Assembly: GCA_046724665.1 (NCBI GenBank)
Contig: JBKOWZ010000134.1
Span: 1-6,701, forward strand
From: Actinocrinis sp046724665
GTDB taxonomy: Bacteria; Actinomycetota; Actinomycetes; Streptomycetales; Catenulisporaceae
Direction of reading: 5' to 3'
Length of the DNA stretch: 6,701 bases
Below, one piece after another: positions 1 through 5,135 of the stretch. The notes beneath the pieces were generated by a model that was not told the origin of the DNA, did no database searches, and was given only the letters and a program-made list of their open reading frames with translations. The first letter of the stretch is position 1. The number at the start of each line of letters is the position of its first letter. The position numbers and the translations under genes were made by a program.

Positions 1-386
1 CCCCCGGCGCGGCCCGCCGCGAGCGCGTGGCCCGGCGGGTGCGTACGGCGGCCCGCTGGTCCCATCCGGTGCGCGCGCTCGCGTACGCCGCGCAGTACGG
101 TGTCGAGCGCGAATCAGCTCTCGCCGACCGTGCCAGCGATCTGCTGCACGAGCGGCTCGGCGCGTACCGGGCGCTCGCGCTCGGCCTGCCGCTGTTCGGC
201 GTGGCCCTCGGCGGCGGCGGGCGGGACGGGTCGGGCGGGGCGGCGTACGCGCCGAGCGCGCCGGGGCTCGAGTTCGTCCGGATCGGCCGCAACCTGGTCG
301 CGCTCAGCCCCGCCGGCTCGTACCTGCTCGCCGCCGGGGCCTGCCGGCAGGAGTGGCTCGACCAGGCCGCGGCCGGGATCCGTTGA
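1..386 (+). CDS. 3' end of an unrecognised gene upstream of the ABC exporter
   Basis: The frame is open from the left edge (first full codon at 3) to the TGA at 384-386, so this is the last 127 or so residues of a longer protein. An internal GTG at 27 is possible, but nothing shows a gene starting there. I do not recognise a family. The visible part begins Arg-rich, contains a helix-prone stretch (ARWSHPVRALAYAAQYGVER), a short hydrophobic segment (LGAYRALALGLPLFGVALGG), a Gly-rich linker, and a tail with GLEFVRIGRNLVALSPAGSYL. No catalytic motif or Cys cluster can be seen. The ABC ATPase gene follows after 16 nt, so the two are probably co-transcribed, which would fit a biosynthetic or accessory protein working with the exporter. 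Base composition matches its neighbours. The reading frame is well supported and the function is unknown. Confidence 0.6.
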   Translation, partial: PGAARRERVARRVRTAARWSHPVRALAYAAQYGVERESALADRASDLLHERLGAYRALALGLPLFGVALGGGGRDGSGGAAYAPSAPGLEFVRIGRNLVALSPAGSYLLAAGACRQEWLDQAAAGIR

Positions 387-393
387 GACACAC

Positions 394-397
394 GAGG
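394..397 (+). promoter_or_regulatory. Ribosome binding site deciding the ABC ATPase start
   Basis: A GAGG core lies 5 nt before the GTG at 403 and just after the upstream stop codon. It supports the GTG at 403 over the much earlier ATG at 100 in the same frame, which would add about 100 low-complexity Arg/Ser residues lying out of frame over the upstream gene. A second GTG at 409 is a possible alternative. Confidence 0.55.
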
Positions 398-402
398 ATC
401 GG

Positions 403-1401
403 GTGGAAGTGGACACGGTACCTGCGGTCGAGACCGACCTGCTGCGGCGGGTCTACCGGGAGCGGCGCGGCCGGCAGATCGTCGCGCTCGACGGGGTCTC
501 GCTGCGCATCGAGCAGGGCGAGATCCACGGGCTGCTCGGCCCCAACGGCGCGGGTAAGAGCACCCTGATGAAGATCCTGTCCACCGTCCTGCTGCCCACC
601 TCGGGGGTTGCCAGGGTGCTGGGACACGACGTCGCCACGCAGTACCGCGCGGTGCGCCCGACGTTGGGCATCGTCTTCGGTGGCGATCGCGGGCTCTATC
701 CGAGGCTGACCGCCCGGCAGAACCTGCGCTACTGGGCCGCGCTCTACCACCTCGGCGCGGCCGCGGGGCGCGCCCGCGCGGACGAGCTGCTGGACGAGTT
801 CGGGCTCACCGACCGCGCCGACGACAAGGTCGAGACGTACTCGGTCGGCATGCGCCAGCGGCTGCACCTGGCCAGGGGCCTGATCCACGAACCCAGGGTG
901 CTGCTGCTCGACGAGCCGACCAACGGCCTCGACCCGCTGGCCGCGCGGCAGCTGCGCGAGTCCATCAGGGCCCTGGCCCGCCAGGGGCGCACCATCCTGC
1001 TGGCCACGCACGACATGGTCGAGGCCGAGGCGGTGTGCGACCGGGTCACCCTGGTCAACCACGGCCGGATCGTGGCGACCGAGGCCCCGAAGACGCTGGC
1101 GCGGTGGATCTCCCGCTACGAGCGGCTGCGCCTGGAAGGCGTCGATGCGGAACTGGGTGAACGTATCCGTCAGCTGCCGGGCGTCACCGCGGTGGACGGC
1201 GCGCCGGACGGTGCGACGCTGGTGTCGCTGGACAGCCGCGAGGCCGCCGGCCGTGTGCTGGCGTTCGTGGTCGAGGCCGGTGTGACGTCCGTGCGTACCG
1301 AGCTGCCGGGCTTGGAAGAGGTCTACCTCAAGCTCGTGCACAGCGACTATGCGAGCGGCAACCACGCGAGCGGTGACCTCGCGAGCGGCCCGGCCCGATG
1401 A
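403..1401 (+). CDS. ABC-2 type exporter ATP-binding protein, DrrA-like
   Basis: This is the nucleotide-binding subunit of an ABC exporter, 332 residues from the GTG at 403. It would hydrolyse ATP at the inner face of the membrane to drive the two permeases encoded next. The motifs are complete: Walker A GPNGAGKST at residues 46-54, the signature as YSVGMRQR at about 146-153, Walker B LLLDEP at 167-172 followed by the D-loop TNGLDP, and the switch His in LATHDM at 203. The variant signature (VGM instead of GGQ) and the C-terminal extension after about residue 230 are usual in the DrrA-like drug and natural-product exporter group. The last 20 or so residues carry three copies of Ala-Ser-Gly with a 15-nt period and look unstructured. 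The stop overlaps the start of the first permease (ATGA, 1398-1401). The family call is secure. The substrate cannot be read from the sequence, though the peptide gene cluster downstream makes a modified peptide a reasonable guess. Confidence 0.93.
   Translation: MEVDTVPAVETDLLRRVYRERRGRQIVALDGVSLRIEQGEIHGLLGPNGAGKSTLMKILSTVLLPTSGVARVLGHDVATQYRAVRPTLGIVFGGDRGLYPRLTARQNLRYWAALYHLGAAAGRARADELLDEFGLTDRADDKVETYSVGMRQRLHLARGLIHEPRVLLLDEPTNGLDPLAARQLRESIRALARQGRTILLATHDMVEAEAVCDRVTLVNHGRIVATEAPKTLARWISRYERLRLEGVDAELGERIRQLPGVTAVDGAPDGATLVSLDSREAAGRVLAFVVEAGVTSVRTELPGLEEVYLKLVHSDYASGNHASGDLASGPAR
1351..1388 (+). repeat. Three 15-nt-period copies of GCGAGCGG in the ATPase 3' end
   Basis: GCGAGCGG occurs at 1351, 1366 and 1381, exactly 15 nt apart and in frame, so it encodes Ala-Ser-Gly-x-x repeats at the extreme C terminus of the ABC ATPase. 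It probably arose by slippage. No function is evident. Confidence 0.6.
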
Positions 1402-2180
1402 CGCAGAGTTCGATGACGCTGCTCGGCGCCACGTTCCGGATGCAGGGCCGGATGATGCTCTCCAGCCGCGACTACTGGATCGACCTGGTGCGCGCGCCGC
1501 TGCTCGCAGTGGTCTTCCTCGCCCTGGTGCGCCACTCCGGCCGCGCCGACCTGATCGCCAACGGCCTGCTCGCGCCGGTGCTGATGGCCGTGTGGAGCAT
1601 GGCGCTGCTGATCTCCGGCGAGATCATCGACGCGGACCGGTGGCTTGGCACGCTCGAACCGCTGGTCGCCGCGCCCGCCTCGTTCGCCCGGGTGGTCGGC
1701 GGCAGGGTGCTGTTCACCACCGCGGTCAGCCTGGTCACCGCGCTGGAGGTGTGGCTGGTCGCGCGGCTGGGCTTCGGGATCTCCCCGCACGTGCACCACC
1801 CGGCGGTGTTCGCCCTCGGCCTGCTGGCGACCGCCGCGGCGACCGCCGAGGCCGCCTCGCTGATGGCGGCGCTGTTCGTGGCCACCCGAACCGCGCGCAC
1901 CTTCCAGAACTCGCTGAGCTACCCGTTCCTGCTGCTCGGCGGCGTCTTCGTGCCGGTCGGCTCGCTGCCAGCCTGGACGCACCCGCCGGCCCGGCTGATC
2001 TACCTGTCGTGGAGCTCCGACCTGCTGCGCGACTCGCTGGGCCCGGCGGCGGTCACCGGCGTGGCCTGGCGGCTGTGCGTGATCGTCGGCCTCGGCGCGG
2101 TGCTGCTCGTGCTCGGCCAGCTCACCCTTCGCAGAGTCCTGCGCCTGGTGCGCGAGGCCGGAACCCTGGGGCTGCGATGA
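1398..2180 (+). CDS. ABC-2 type exporter permease, first subunit
   Basis: A 260-residue integral membrane protein with about six predicted helices, roughly at residues 32-45, 56-76, 103-126, 134-162, 174-190 and 224-243. The loop after the second helix carries DRWLGTLEPLVAAP (80-93), which matches the ABC-2 permease pattern of an acidic/Arg stretch, GTLE, then a small residue and Pro, in the region that contacts the ATPase. The segment SYPFLLLGGVFVPVGSLPAW (173-192) is also typical of ABC-2 transporters. The ATG at 1398 overlaps the ATPase stop, and the stop at 2178-2180 overlaps the start of the second permease, so the three genes are translationally coupled. It should pair with the next gene product as a heterodimeric channel. 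The substrate is unknown. Confidence 0.9.
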   Translation: MTQSSMTLLGATFRMQGRMMLSSRDYWIDLVRAPLLAVVFLALVRHSGRADLIANGLLAPVLMAVWSMALLISGEIIDADRWLGTLEPLVAAPASFARVVGGRVLFTTAVSLVTALEVWLVARLGFGISPHVHHPAVFALGLLATAAATAEAASLMAALFVATRTARTFQNSLSYPFLLLGGVFVPVGSLPAWTHPPARLIYLSWSSDLLRDSLGPAAVTGVAWRLCVIVGLGAVLLVLGQLTLRRVLRLVREAGTLGLR

Positions 2181-3025
2181 GCGCGCAGGCGGTAGGCAGG
2201 CCCGGTCAGTCCGCCGAGTCCCCCGGCGAGCGGCTGCGCAACGGTTTCAACGTCCTGGTATGGGCGGCGCGTGCCGGAATGGCCGACCACGCGGTGATGT
2301 TCACGCTGCGCACCTGGATCCTCGGCTGGTTCATGCGGATGCTCGCGCAGGTGCTGTTCTTCCTGACCATCGGCAACCTGCTCGGCCCCGGCCAGGCGCG
2401 CTACCTGCTGGTCGGCAACGCGGTCCTGATGGTCACGCTGCACGGCCTCAACGCCACCGCGTCAACCACCTGGGAGCTGGAGAACGGCACGCTCGGCCTC
2501 CTGGTCGCCTCGCCGAGCAGCCCGAGCGCCGTACTCGCCGGACGCAGCCTGTTCTGGCTGCCGGACGGCCTGGCCTGCGGGATCGGCGCGATCGTGATCC
2601 TCGCCCCGGTGGCCGGCCTGGAGCTGACGGTGGGCCGGGTGCTCGTGGTCACCGCCGTGATGACCGTGACCGCGCTGAGCAGCTACTGCCTCGGCCTGTT
2701 CCTCGGTGCGCTGGTGCTCACCGCCGAGGACCTGCGCAACGTGGTGTCGAACGGGACGCTCACCCTGATGATGGCGCTGTGCGGCCCCGAGTTCCCGCCG
2801 TCCTCGCTCGGCCCGTTCTTCGGCCGCGTCGGCGACTTCCTGCCGCTCACCCACGGCCTGCGCGCGGTACGCGGCCTCTTCGACGCGGCGGGCGCCGGGC
2901 GGATCGCGCAGTTGACCGCGCAGGAGGCCGGGATCGGCTGCTGCTGGCTGGCCGTGGCGCTGACCGTCCTCGGCCTGCGCGCACGCCGCAGCCGCCACGA
3001 GGGCGCCGCCCTGTTCCTGAACTGA
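2177..3025 (+). CDS. ABC-2 type exporter permease, second subunit
   Basis: A 282-residue membrane protein started by the ATG at 2177, which overlaps the previous stop. An earlier in-frame opening exists but lies inside the first permease. After a polar N terminus of about 40 residues there are hydrophobic segments near 46-68, 75-95, 124-148, 153-182, 188-205 and 249-268. The cytoplasmic-loop pattern ELENGTLGLLVASPSSPS (100-117) is the same ABC-2 signature as in the first permease, and LGPFFGRVGDFLPLTHGLRAVR (211-232) resembles the conserved last periplasmic loop and following helix start of the family. The two permeases differ enough to suggest a heterodimer. This is the last gene of the unit, with about 540 nt of repeat-rich non-coding DNA before the next promoter. 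Confidence 0.9.
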   Translation: MSAQAVGRPGQSAESPGERLRNGFNVLVWAARAGMADHAVMFTLRTWILGWFMRMLAQVLFFLTIGNLLGPGQARYLLVGNAVLMVTLHGLNATASTTWELENGTLGLLVASPSSPSAVLAGRSLFWLPDGLACGIGAIVILAPVAGLELTVGRVLVVTAVMTVTALSSYCLGLFLGALVLTAEDLRNVVSNGTLTLMMALCGPEFPPSSLGPFFGRVGDFLPLTHGLRAVRGLFDAAGAGRIAQLTAQEAGIGCCWLAVALTVLGLRARRSRHEGAALFLN

Positions 3026-3054
3026 CTGATCAACCGAGTGAACTGAGCAAGTGA

Positions 3055-3236
3055 CCGTACTCAGCAGGTGTACCGGGCGACCTGTACTGGGTAACTGACC
3101 GCACTGAGCAACCCGTACTGGGTAGCTGACCGCACTGGGCAACCTGTACCGGGCGGCCTGTGCAGGGCGACCGGCCGCACTGAGCAACCTGTATTGGGTA
3201 ACTCACCCCACTGAGCAACCTGTGCTCGGCAACTGA
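3055..3236 (+). repeat. Degenerate 31-bp tandem repeat array after the exporter operon
   Basis: Four 31-bp units can be laid end to end, at 3099-3129, 3130-3160, 3175-3205 and 3206-3236. The consensus begins CCGCACTGAGCAACC and ends TGGGTAACTGA. Units 3099-3129 and 3175-3205 differ at four positions. A longer 44-nt relative lies at 3055-3098, and the unit at 3130 has a 14-nt extension (to 3174) with a related extra block (CCTGT...GGGCGA). Three of the units can form a small hairpin, ACC(C/T) and GGGT around a 5-nt loop. The period is not a multiple of 3, so it is unlikely to code. The unit is less GC-rich than the flanking genes. No T-tract terminator is seen, although the array sits where one would be expected. 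Confidence 0.75.
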
Positions 3237-3273
3237 GTGAACCGCGCCGAACCGTTCCAACCAGTCCCGCTCA

Positions 3274-3308
3274 GTTAACAGGCCCAACCGGCGCGGAGCG
3301 CGGCGGTG
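3274..3308 (+). repeat. Direct repeat, left copy (30 bp perfect, 35 bp with one mismatch)
   Basis: The block begins GTTAACAGGCCCAACCGG and ends GCGCGG. It recurs exactly at 3442, 168 nt downstream. The next five bases also match except for one C/G difference. It contains the palindrome GTTAAC and a short GCGC-GGA-GCGC hairpin. Confidence 0.85.
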
Positions 3309-3319
3309 AGTCCGCTGCT

Positions 3320-3387
3320 GAGTCCGCCACTTGGTTGAGTCCATCACCGGGTTGACTCCTCCACTGGGTTGGGTCCGCCACTGACTC
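3320..3387 (+). repeat. 17-bp tandem repeat array, four copies plus a partial
   Basis: Consecutive 17-nt units are GAGTCCGCCACTTGGTT (3320-3336), GAGTCCATCACCGGGTT (3337-3353), GACTCCTCCACTGGGTT (3354-3370) and GGGTCCGCCACTGACTC (3371-3387). A 12-nt partial copy, GAGTCCGCTGCT, precedes them at 3308-3319. The 17-nt period excludes a repeated peptide in one frame. The array sits between the two copies of the 30-bp direct repeat. Confidence 0.8.
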
Positions 3388-3441
3388 CGATGCGTTCTGC
3401 GAAGCCCGTCGGTCCCTCGGCACCACGTCGCCACGATCGCT
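3388..3441. other. Non-coding spacer, nothing recognised
   Basis: This is ordinary GC-rich sequence between the 17-bp array and the second copy of the direct repeat. I see no credible ORF, promoter or strong hairpin here. Confidence 0.4.
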
Positions 3442-3476
3442 GTTAACAGGCCCAACCGGCGCGGAGCGCGGGGGTG
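3442..3476 (+). repeat. Direct repeat, right copy
   Basis: This is the second copy of the block at 3274, identical over 30 bp and matching over 35 bp with one mismatch. It runs straight into the G-run tract. Confidence 0.85.
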
Positions 3477-3513
3477 CGGGGCGGGAACGGGGGTGGGTGG
3501 GGGGTGGGCGGGG
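3470..3513 (+). other. G-run tract with strong G-quadruplex potential
   Basis: The + strand carries eight runs of three to six G within 44 nt: 3470-3474, 3478-3481, 3483-3485, 3489-3493, 3495-3497, 3499-3504, 3506-3508 and 3510-3513. They are separated by one to three bases. This far exceeds the four-run, short-loop definition of a G-quadruplex motif. The tract ends about 50 nt before the -35 box of the peptide operon. Structure formation is inferred from sequence only. Confidence 0.75.
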
Positions 3514-3564
3514 CGTGCGCGGTGGTCTCGCTGGCAAGTGCGCGTCACTAATGCGGCTCCGACC

Positions 3565-3593
3565 TTGACAGTCTTCGAACACTGTCTTAGCGT
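3565..3593 (+). promoter_or_regulatory. Primary-sigma-type promoter of the peptide operon
   Basis: A perfect -35 box TTGACA (3565-3570) is followed by a 17-nt spacer and the -10 box TAGCGT (3588-3593), which fits the actinobacterial vegetative sigma consensus (TTGAC / TANNNT). Transcription should begin near 3600, giving a 5' leader of about 108 nt before the peptide ATG at 3709. It is the only promoter in the window that I would trust on sight. Confidence 0.75.
3567..3586. promoter_or_regulatory. 20-bp palindromic operator candidate inside the promoter
   Basis: GACAGTCTTCGAACACTGTC is a palindrome with a single mismatched pair (the C at positions 7 and 14 of the element), so nine of ten pairs match. 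It overlaps the -35 box and covers almost the whole spacer. A dimeric regulator bound here would block RNA polymerase. No regulator gene is in the window, so the protein is unknown. Confidence 0.6.
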
Positions 3594-3624
3594 CCGAAAT
3601 ACCGCGTGACCCCTGGGCGACGTC

Positions 3625-3641
3625 CACCGGAACTTCAGGTG
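3625..3641. promoter_or_regulatory. Imperfect palindrome in the 5' leader
   Basis: CACCGGAACTTCAGGTG is an odd-length palindrome centred on 3633 with seven of eight pairs matching. It lies about 25-40 nt downstream of the predicted transcription start. It could be a second protein-binding site or a small RNA hairpin. It does not share its sequence with the operator candidate in the promoter. Confidence 0.35.
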
Positions 3642-3708
3642 CTCGCGCCTACACGCGTATCCCCGCGCAGCCGACCCCTGCCCGCATTCGGATGGAGTGT
3701 GGAGCCCC

Positions 3709-3864
3709 ATGTCCTCGAAGATCGAAGCGCCCGTGCGTCGCGACACCGCGACGGCCCCCGTGATGCTGGTCCCCGAGTTCGTCGAGCGCATGATCGCCGC
3801 CCGCCAGGCCGCGCAGCTGGTGAAGTTCCGTACCACGTGCACCGACTGCGTGCCCAACTGGTGA
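3709..3864 (+). CDS. Small peptide, candidate RiPP precursor with a CTDC...W tail
   Basis: A 51-residue ORF, the first gene after the strong promoter. The ATG at 3709 is preceded by GGAG at 3701-3704 (4 nt away) and another GGAG at 3694-3697. An in-frame GTG at 3697 is a possible alternative start. The N-terminal half is polar (MSSKIEAPVRRD) and is followed by a stretch likely to form an amphipathic helix, PEFVERMIAARQAAQLVKF (22-40), as in leader peptides. The last ten residues, TTCTDCVPNW, are rich in modifiable side chains: three Thr, two Cys spaced CxxC (44 and 47), Asp, Asn and a terminal Trp. There is no GG or AxA leader-cleavage motif, no signal peptide and no membrane segment. Genes for a hydrolase, a PP-loop ATPase and a methyltransferase follow on the same strand, which is the layout of a RiPP cluster. 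I cannot match it to a known precursor family. A small metal-binding or regulatory peptide is the alternative. Confidence 0.7.
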   Translation: MSSKIEAPVRRDTATAPVMLVPEFVERMIAARQAAQLVKFRTTCTDCVPNW

Positions 3865-3908
3865 TCAGCGACAGGCGGTCGCCGCGTCCCGGCCGCGCCG
3901 AGTAATCG

Positions 3909-5120
3909 GTGACGATCACTGCGGCCGGTCTGCGCGGCGTTCCCGCCTGCGTCGAACGGTGTCTGGCCCCGCACCTCGCGGAGCCGCGAGCCGACGGCAC
4001 ACGCCCGGGAGGCAGGCCTTCACCCGCCCGGCTCCCGGGTGTGGTCGTGCTCGCCCTCGACGGGCTGGCGTTCCACGTCGCCGCCGAGGCCCTGGCCCAC
4101 GCCGAGCTCGCCGCCATGCGATCCACTTTCCCCAGCACCTCGGCCACCGCCTGGCTCACCTCGGTCACCGGGATCGAGGCGGGTGAGCACGGTGCCGTGG
4201 GCACCGTCTGCCGCGTGCCCGGCACGGACCGGCTGGTGAACGTCATCACGGGCACCGGTGCGGGCGATGTGGAGATCGGCGCGGATCCGGTTGTGGTCGC
4301 GAGCCCGACCGTGTTCGACGCGGCACGTGTGCTCGGCGCCGAGCCGATAGTGCTCGGCCACGAACTTGCCGCGCTCCGTGGCCCGTGGGTCAGCGCCCTG
4401 CTGCACGGCGCGACACTGCGGACAGCGGACGGCGACGCCGTGGACAACGAACCACCTGTCCGGACCGTCTCAGGGATCGTGGAGCGAACTGTGCGCGAGG
4501 TCGATGCCGTCGTCGCGCAGCCGCACGCTGATCCGCTGCTGCTGTGGGTGTACGTCAATCTGGACGACCACATCCATCGCAGCGGGTACGACGCGCCGCT
4601 GCGTGCGGCCGTGCGCGCCCTGGACGAGGCGGCCTGCCGTTGGGCGGATCGCGGCTGGACAGTGCTCGCTCACGCCGACCACGGCCAGGTACCGGTGTCG
4701 TCGGACGAACGGCTCGCAGCGCGCTGGCAGACCCTTGACAACCCTCGCTACTGCCGCGCCCCGAGCGGCGGCGCCGGCCGTGTCCGGTGGCTGCACCCGC
4801 TGCCCGGACGCGAGCAGTGGCTCGCCGACGAACTTCGTTCGGCGCTCGGCGAGGATGCGTTCGTATTCACGCCCGACGAGCTCGACGAGCGCGGCCTGAT
4901 GAACGTCTCGCCAATCGTCAGGGCACGCATCGGCGAGGTCGTCGCGGTCGCCGCCTCGCCCCGGTTCCCGTTGCCAGACCCCTCGCTCGTCTACGAGCAC
5001 GGTTCGATCACCGAGGACGAGATGCTGGTGCCGTTCGCCGCCTGGGGAGCGCCCGCGTCACGGCTCGCCGCGACCGAAACGACCGTGCCCGCAAACACCT
5101 CGGTCCGTCTACCCGCCTGA
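3909..5120 (+). CDS. Alkaline-phosphatase-superfamily phosphodiesterase/pyrophosphatase
   Basis: A 403-residue metal-dependent hydrolase of the type I phosphodiesterase / nucleotide pyrophosphatase branch. Enzymes of this fold use two metal ions, usually zinc, and a Thr or Ser nucleophile to cleave phosphoesters or diphosphates. All expected ligands are visible in order: Asp51 in VLALDGL, the nucleophile region STFPSTSATAW (72-82, with Thr77 the likely nucleophile), TGIEAGEHG (87-95), Asp219 and His223 in NLDDHIH, Asp257-His258 in ADHGQ, and His364 in YEHGSITEDEMLVPF, so it should be active. There is no signal peptide, which suggests a cytoplasmic enzyme unlike many secreted relatives. The first 40 residues are less conserved in look. 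The GTG at 3909 lies 44 nt after the peptide stop and lacks a clear ribosome binding site. The next in-frame ATG (residue 70) would remove Asp51. In this setting it might release a phosphate or nucleotide group from an intermediate, but that is inference. Confidence 0.88.
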   Translation: MTITAAGLRGVPACVERCLAPHLAEPRADGTRPGGRPSPARLPGVVVLALDGLAFHVAAEALAHAELAAMRSTFPSTSATAWLTSVTGIEAGEHGAVGTVCRVPGTDRLVNVITGTGAGDVEIGADPVVVASPTVFDAARVLGAEPIVLGHELAALRGPWVSALLHGATLRTADGDAVDNEPPVRTVSGIVERTVREVDAVVAQPHADPLLLWVYVNLDDHIHRSGYDAPLRAAVRALDEAACRWADRGWTVLAHADHGQVPVSSDERLAARWQTLDNPRYCRAPSGGAGRVRWLHPLPGREQWLADELRSALGEDAFVFTPDELDERGLMNVSPIVRARIGEVVAVAASPRFPLPDPSLVYEHGSITEDEMLVPFAAWGAPASRLAATETTVPANTSVRLPA

Positions 5121-5123
5121 AAC

Positions 5124-5127
5124 GGAG
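5124..5127 (+). promoter_or_regulatory. Ribosome binding site of the PP-loop gene
   Basis: GGAG lies 8 nt before the ATG at 5136 in the 15-nt gap after the hydrolase stop. It fixes this start against an overlapping frame opening at 4787. Confidence 0.65.
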
Positions 5128-5135
5128 CAGCCACC

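Noticed and set aside
304..1365. Long minus-strand frame opposite the ABC ATPase
   Set aside because: It is a shadow of a GC-rich gene with a full set of ABC motifs on the + strand.
3026..3060. Rho-independent terminator after the exporter
   Set aside because: Only a weak CTGAG/CTCAG pairing with a long loop is visible, and no T tract follows.
3055..3236. CRISPR array
   Set aside because: The units are directly adjacent and degenerate, with no unique spacers of constant length and no cas genes.
3709..3864. Lanthipeptide precursor (Thr and Cys in the core)
   Set aside because: No LanM, LanKC, LanB/LanC or class-specific protease is in the window. Two Cys and three Thr alone are not enough, although an enzyme outside the window cannot be excluded.
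3606..3905. A 99-residue + strand frame over the peptide gene
   Set aside because: It is very Arg/Pro-rich, its ATG lies close to the predicted transcription start, and it has no convincing ribosome binding site. The 3709 frame has better start signals and a leader/core layout.
3030..3974. A 314-residue minus-strand frame spanning the repeats, the promoter and the peptide gene
   Set aside because: It stays open because of base composition, translates the 31-bp and 17-bp repeats and the G tract into low-complexity peptide, overlaps two well-supported + strand genes, and has no recognisable domain.
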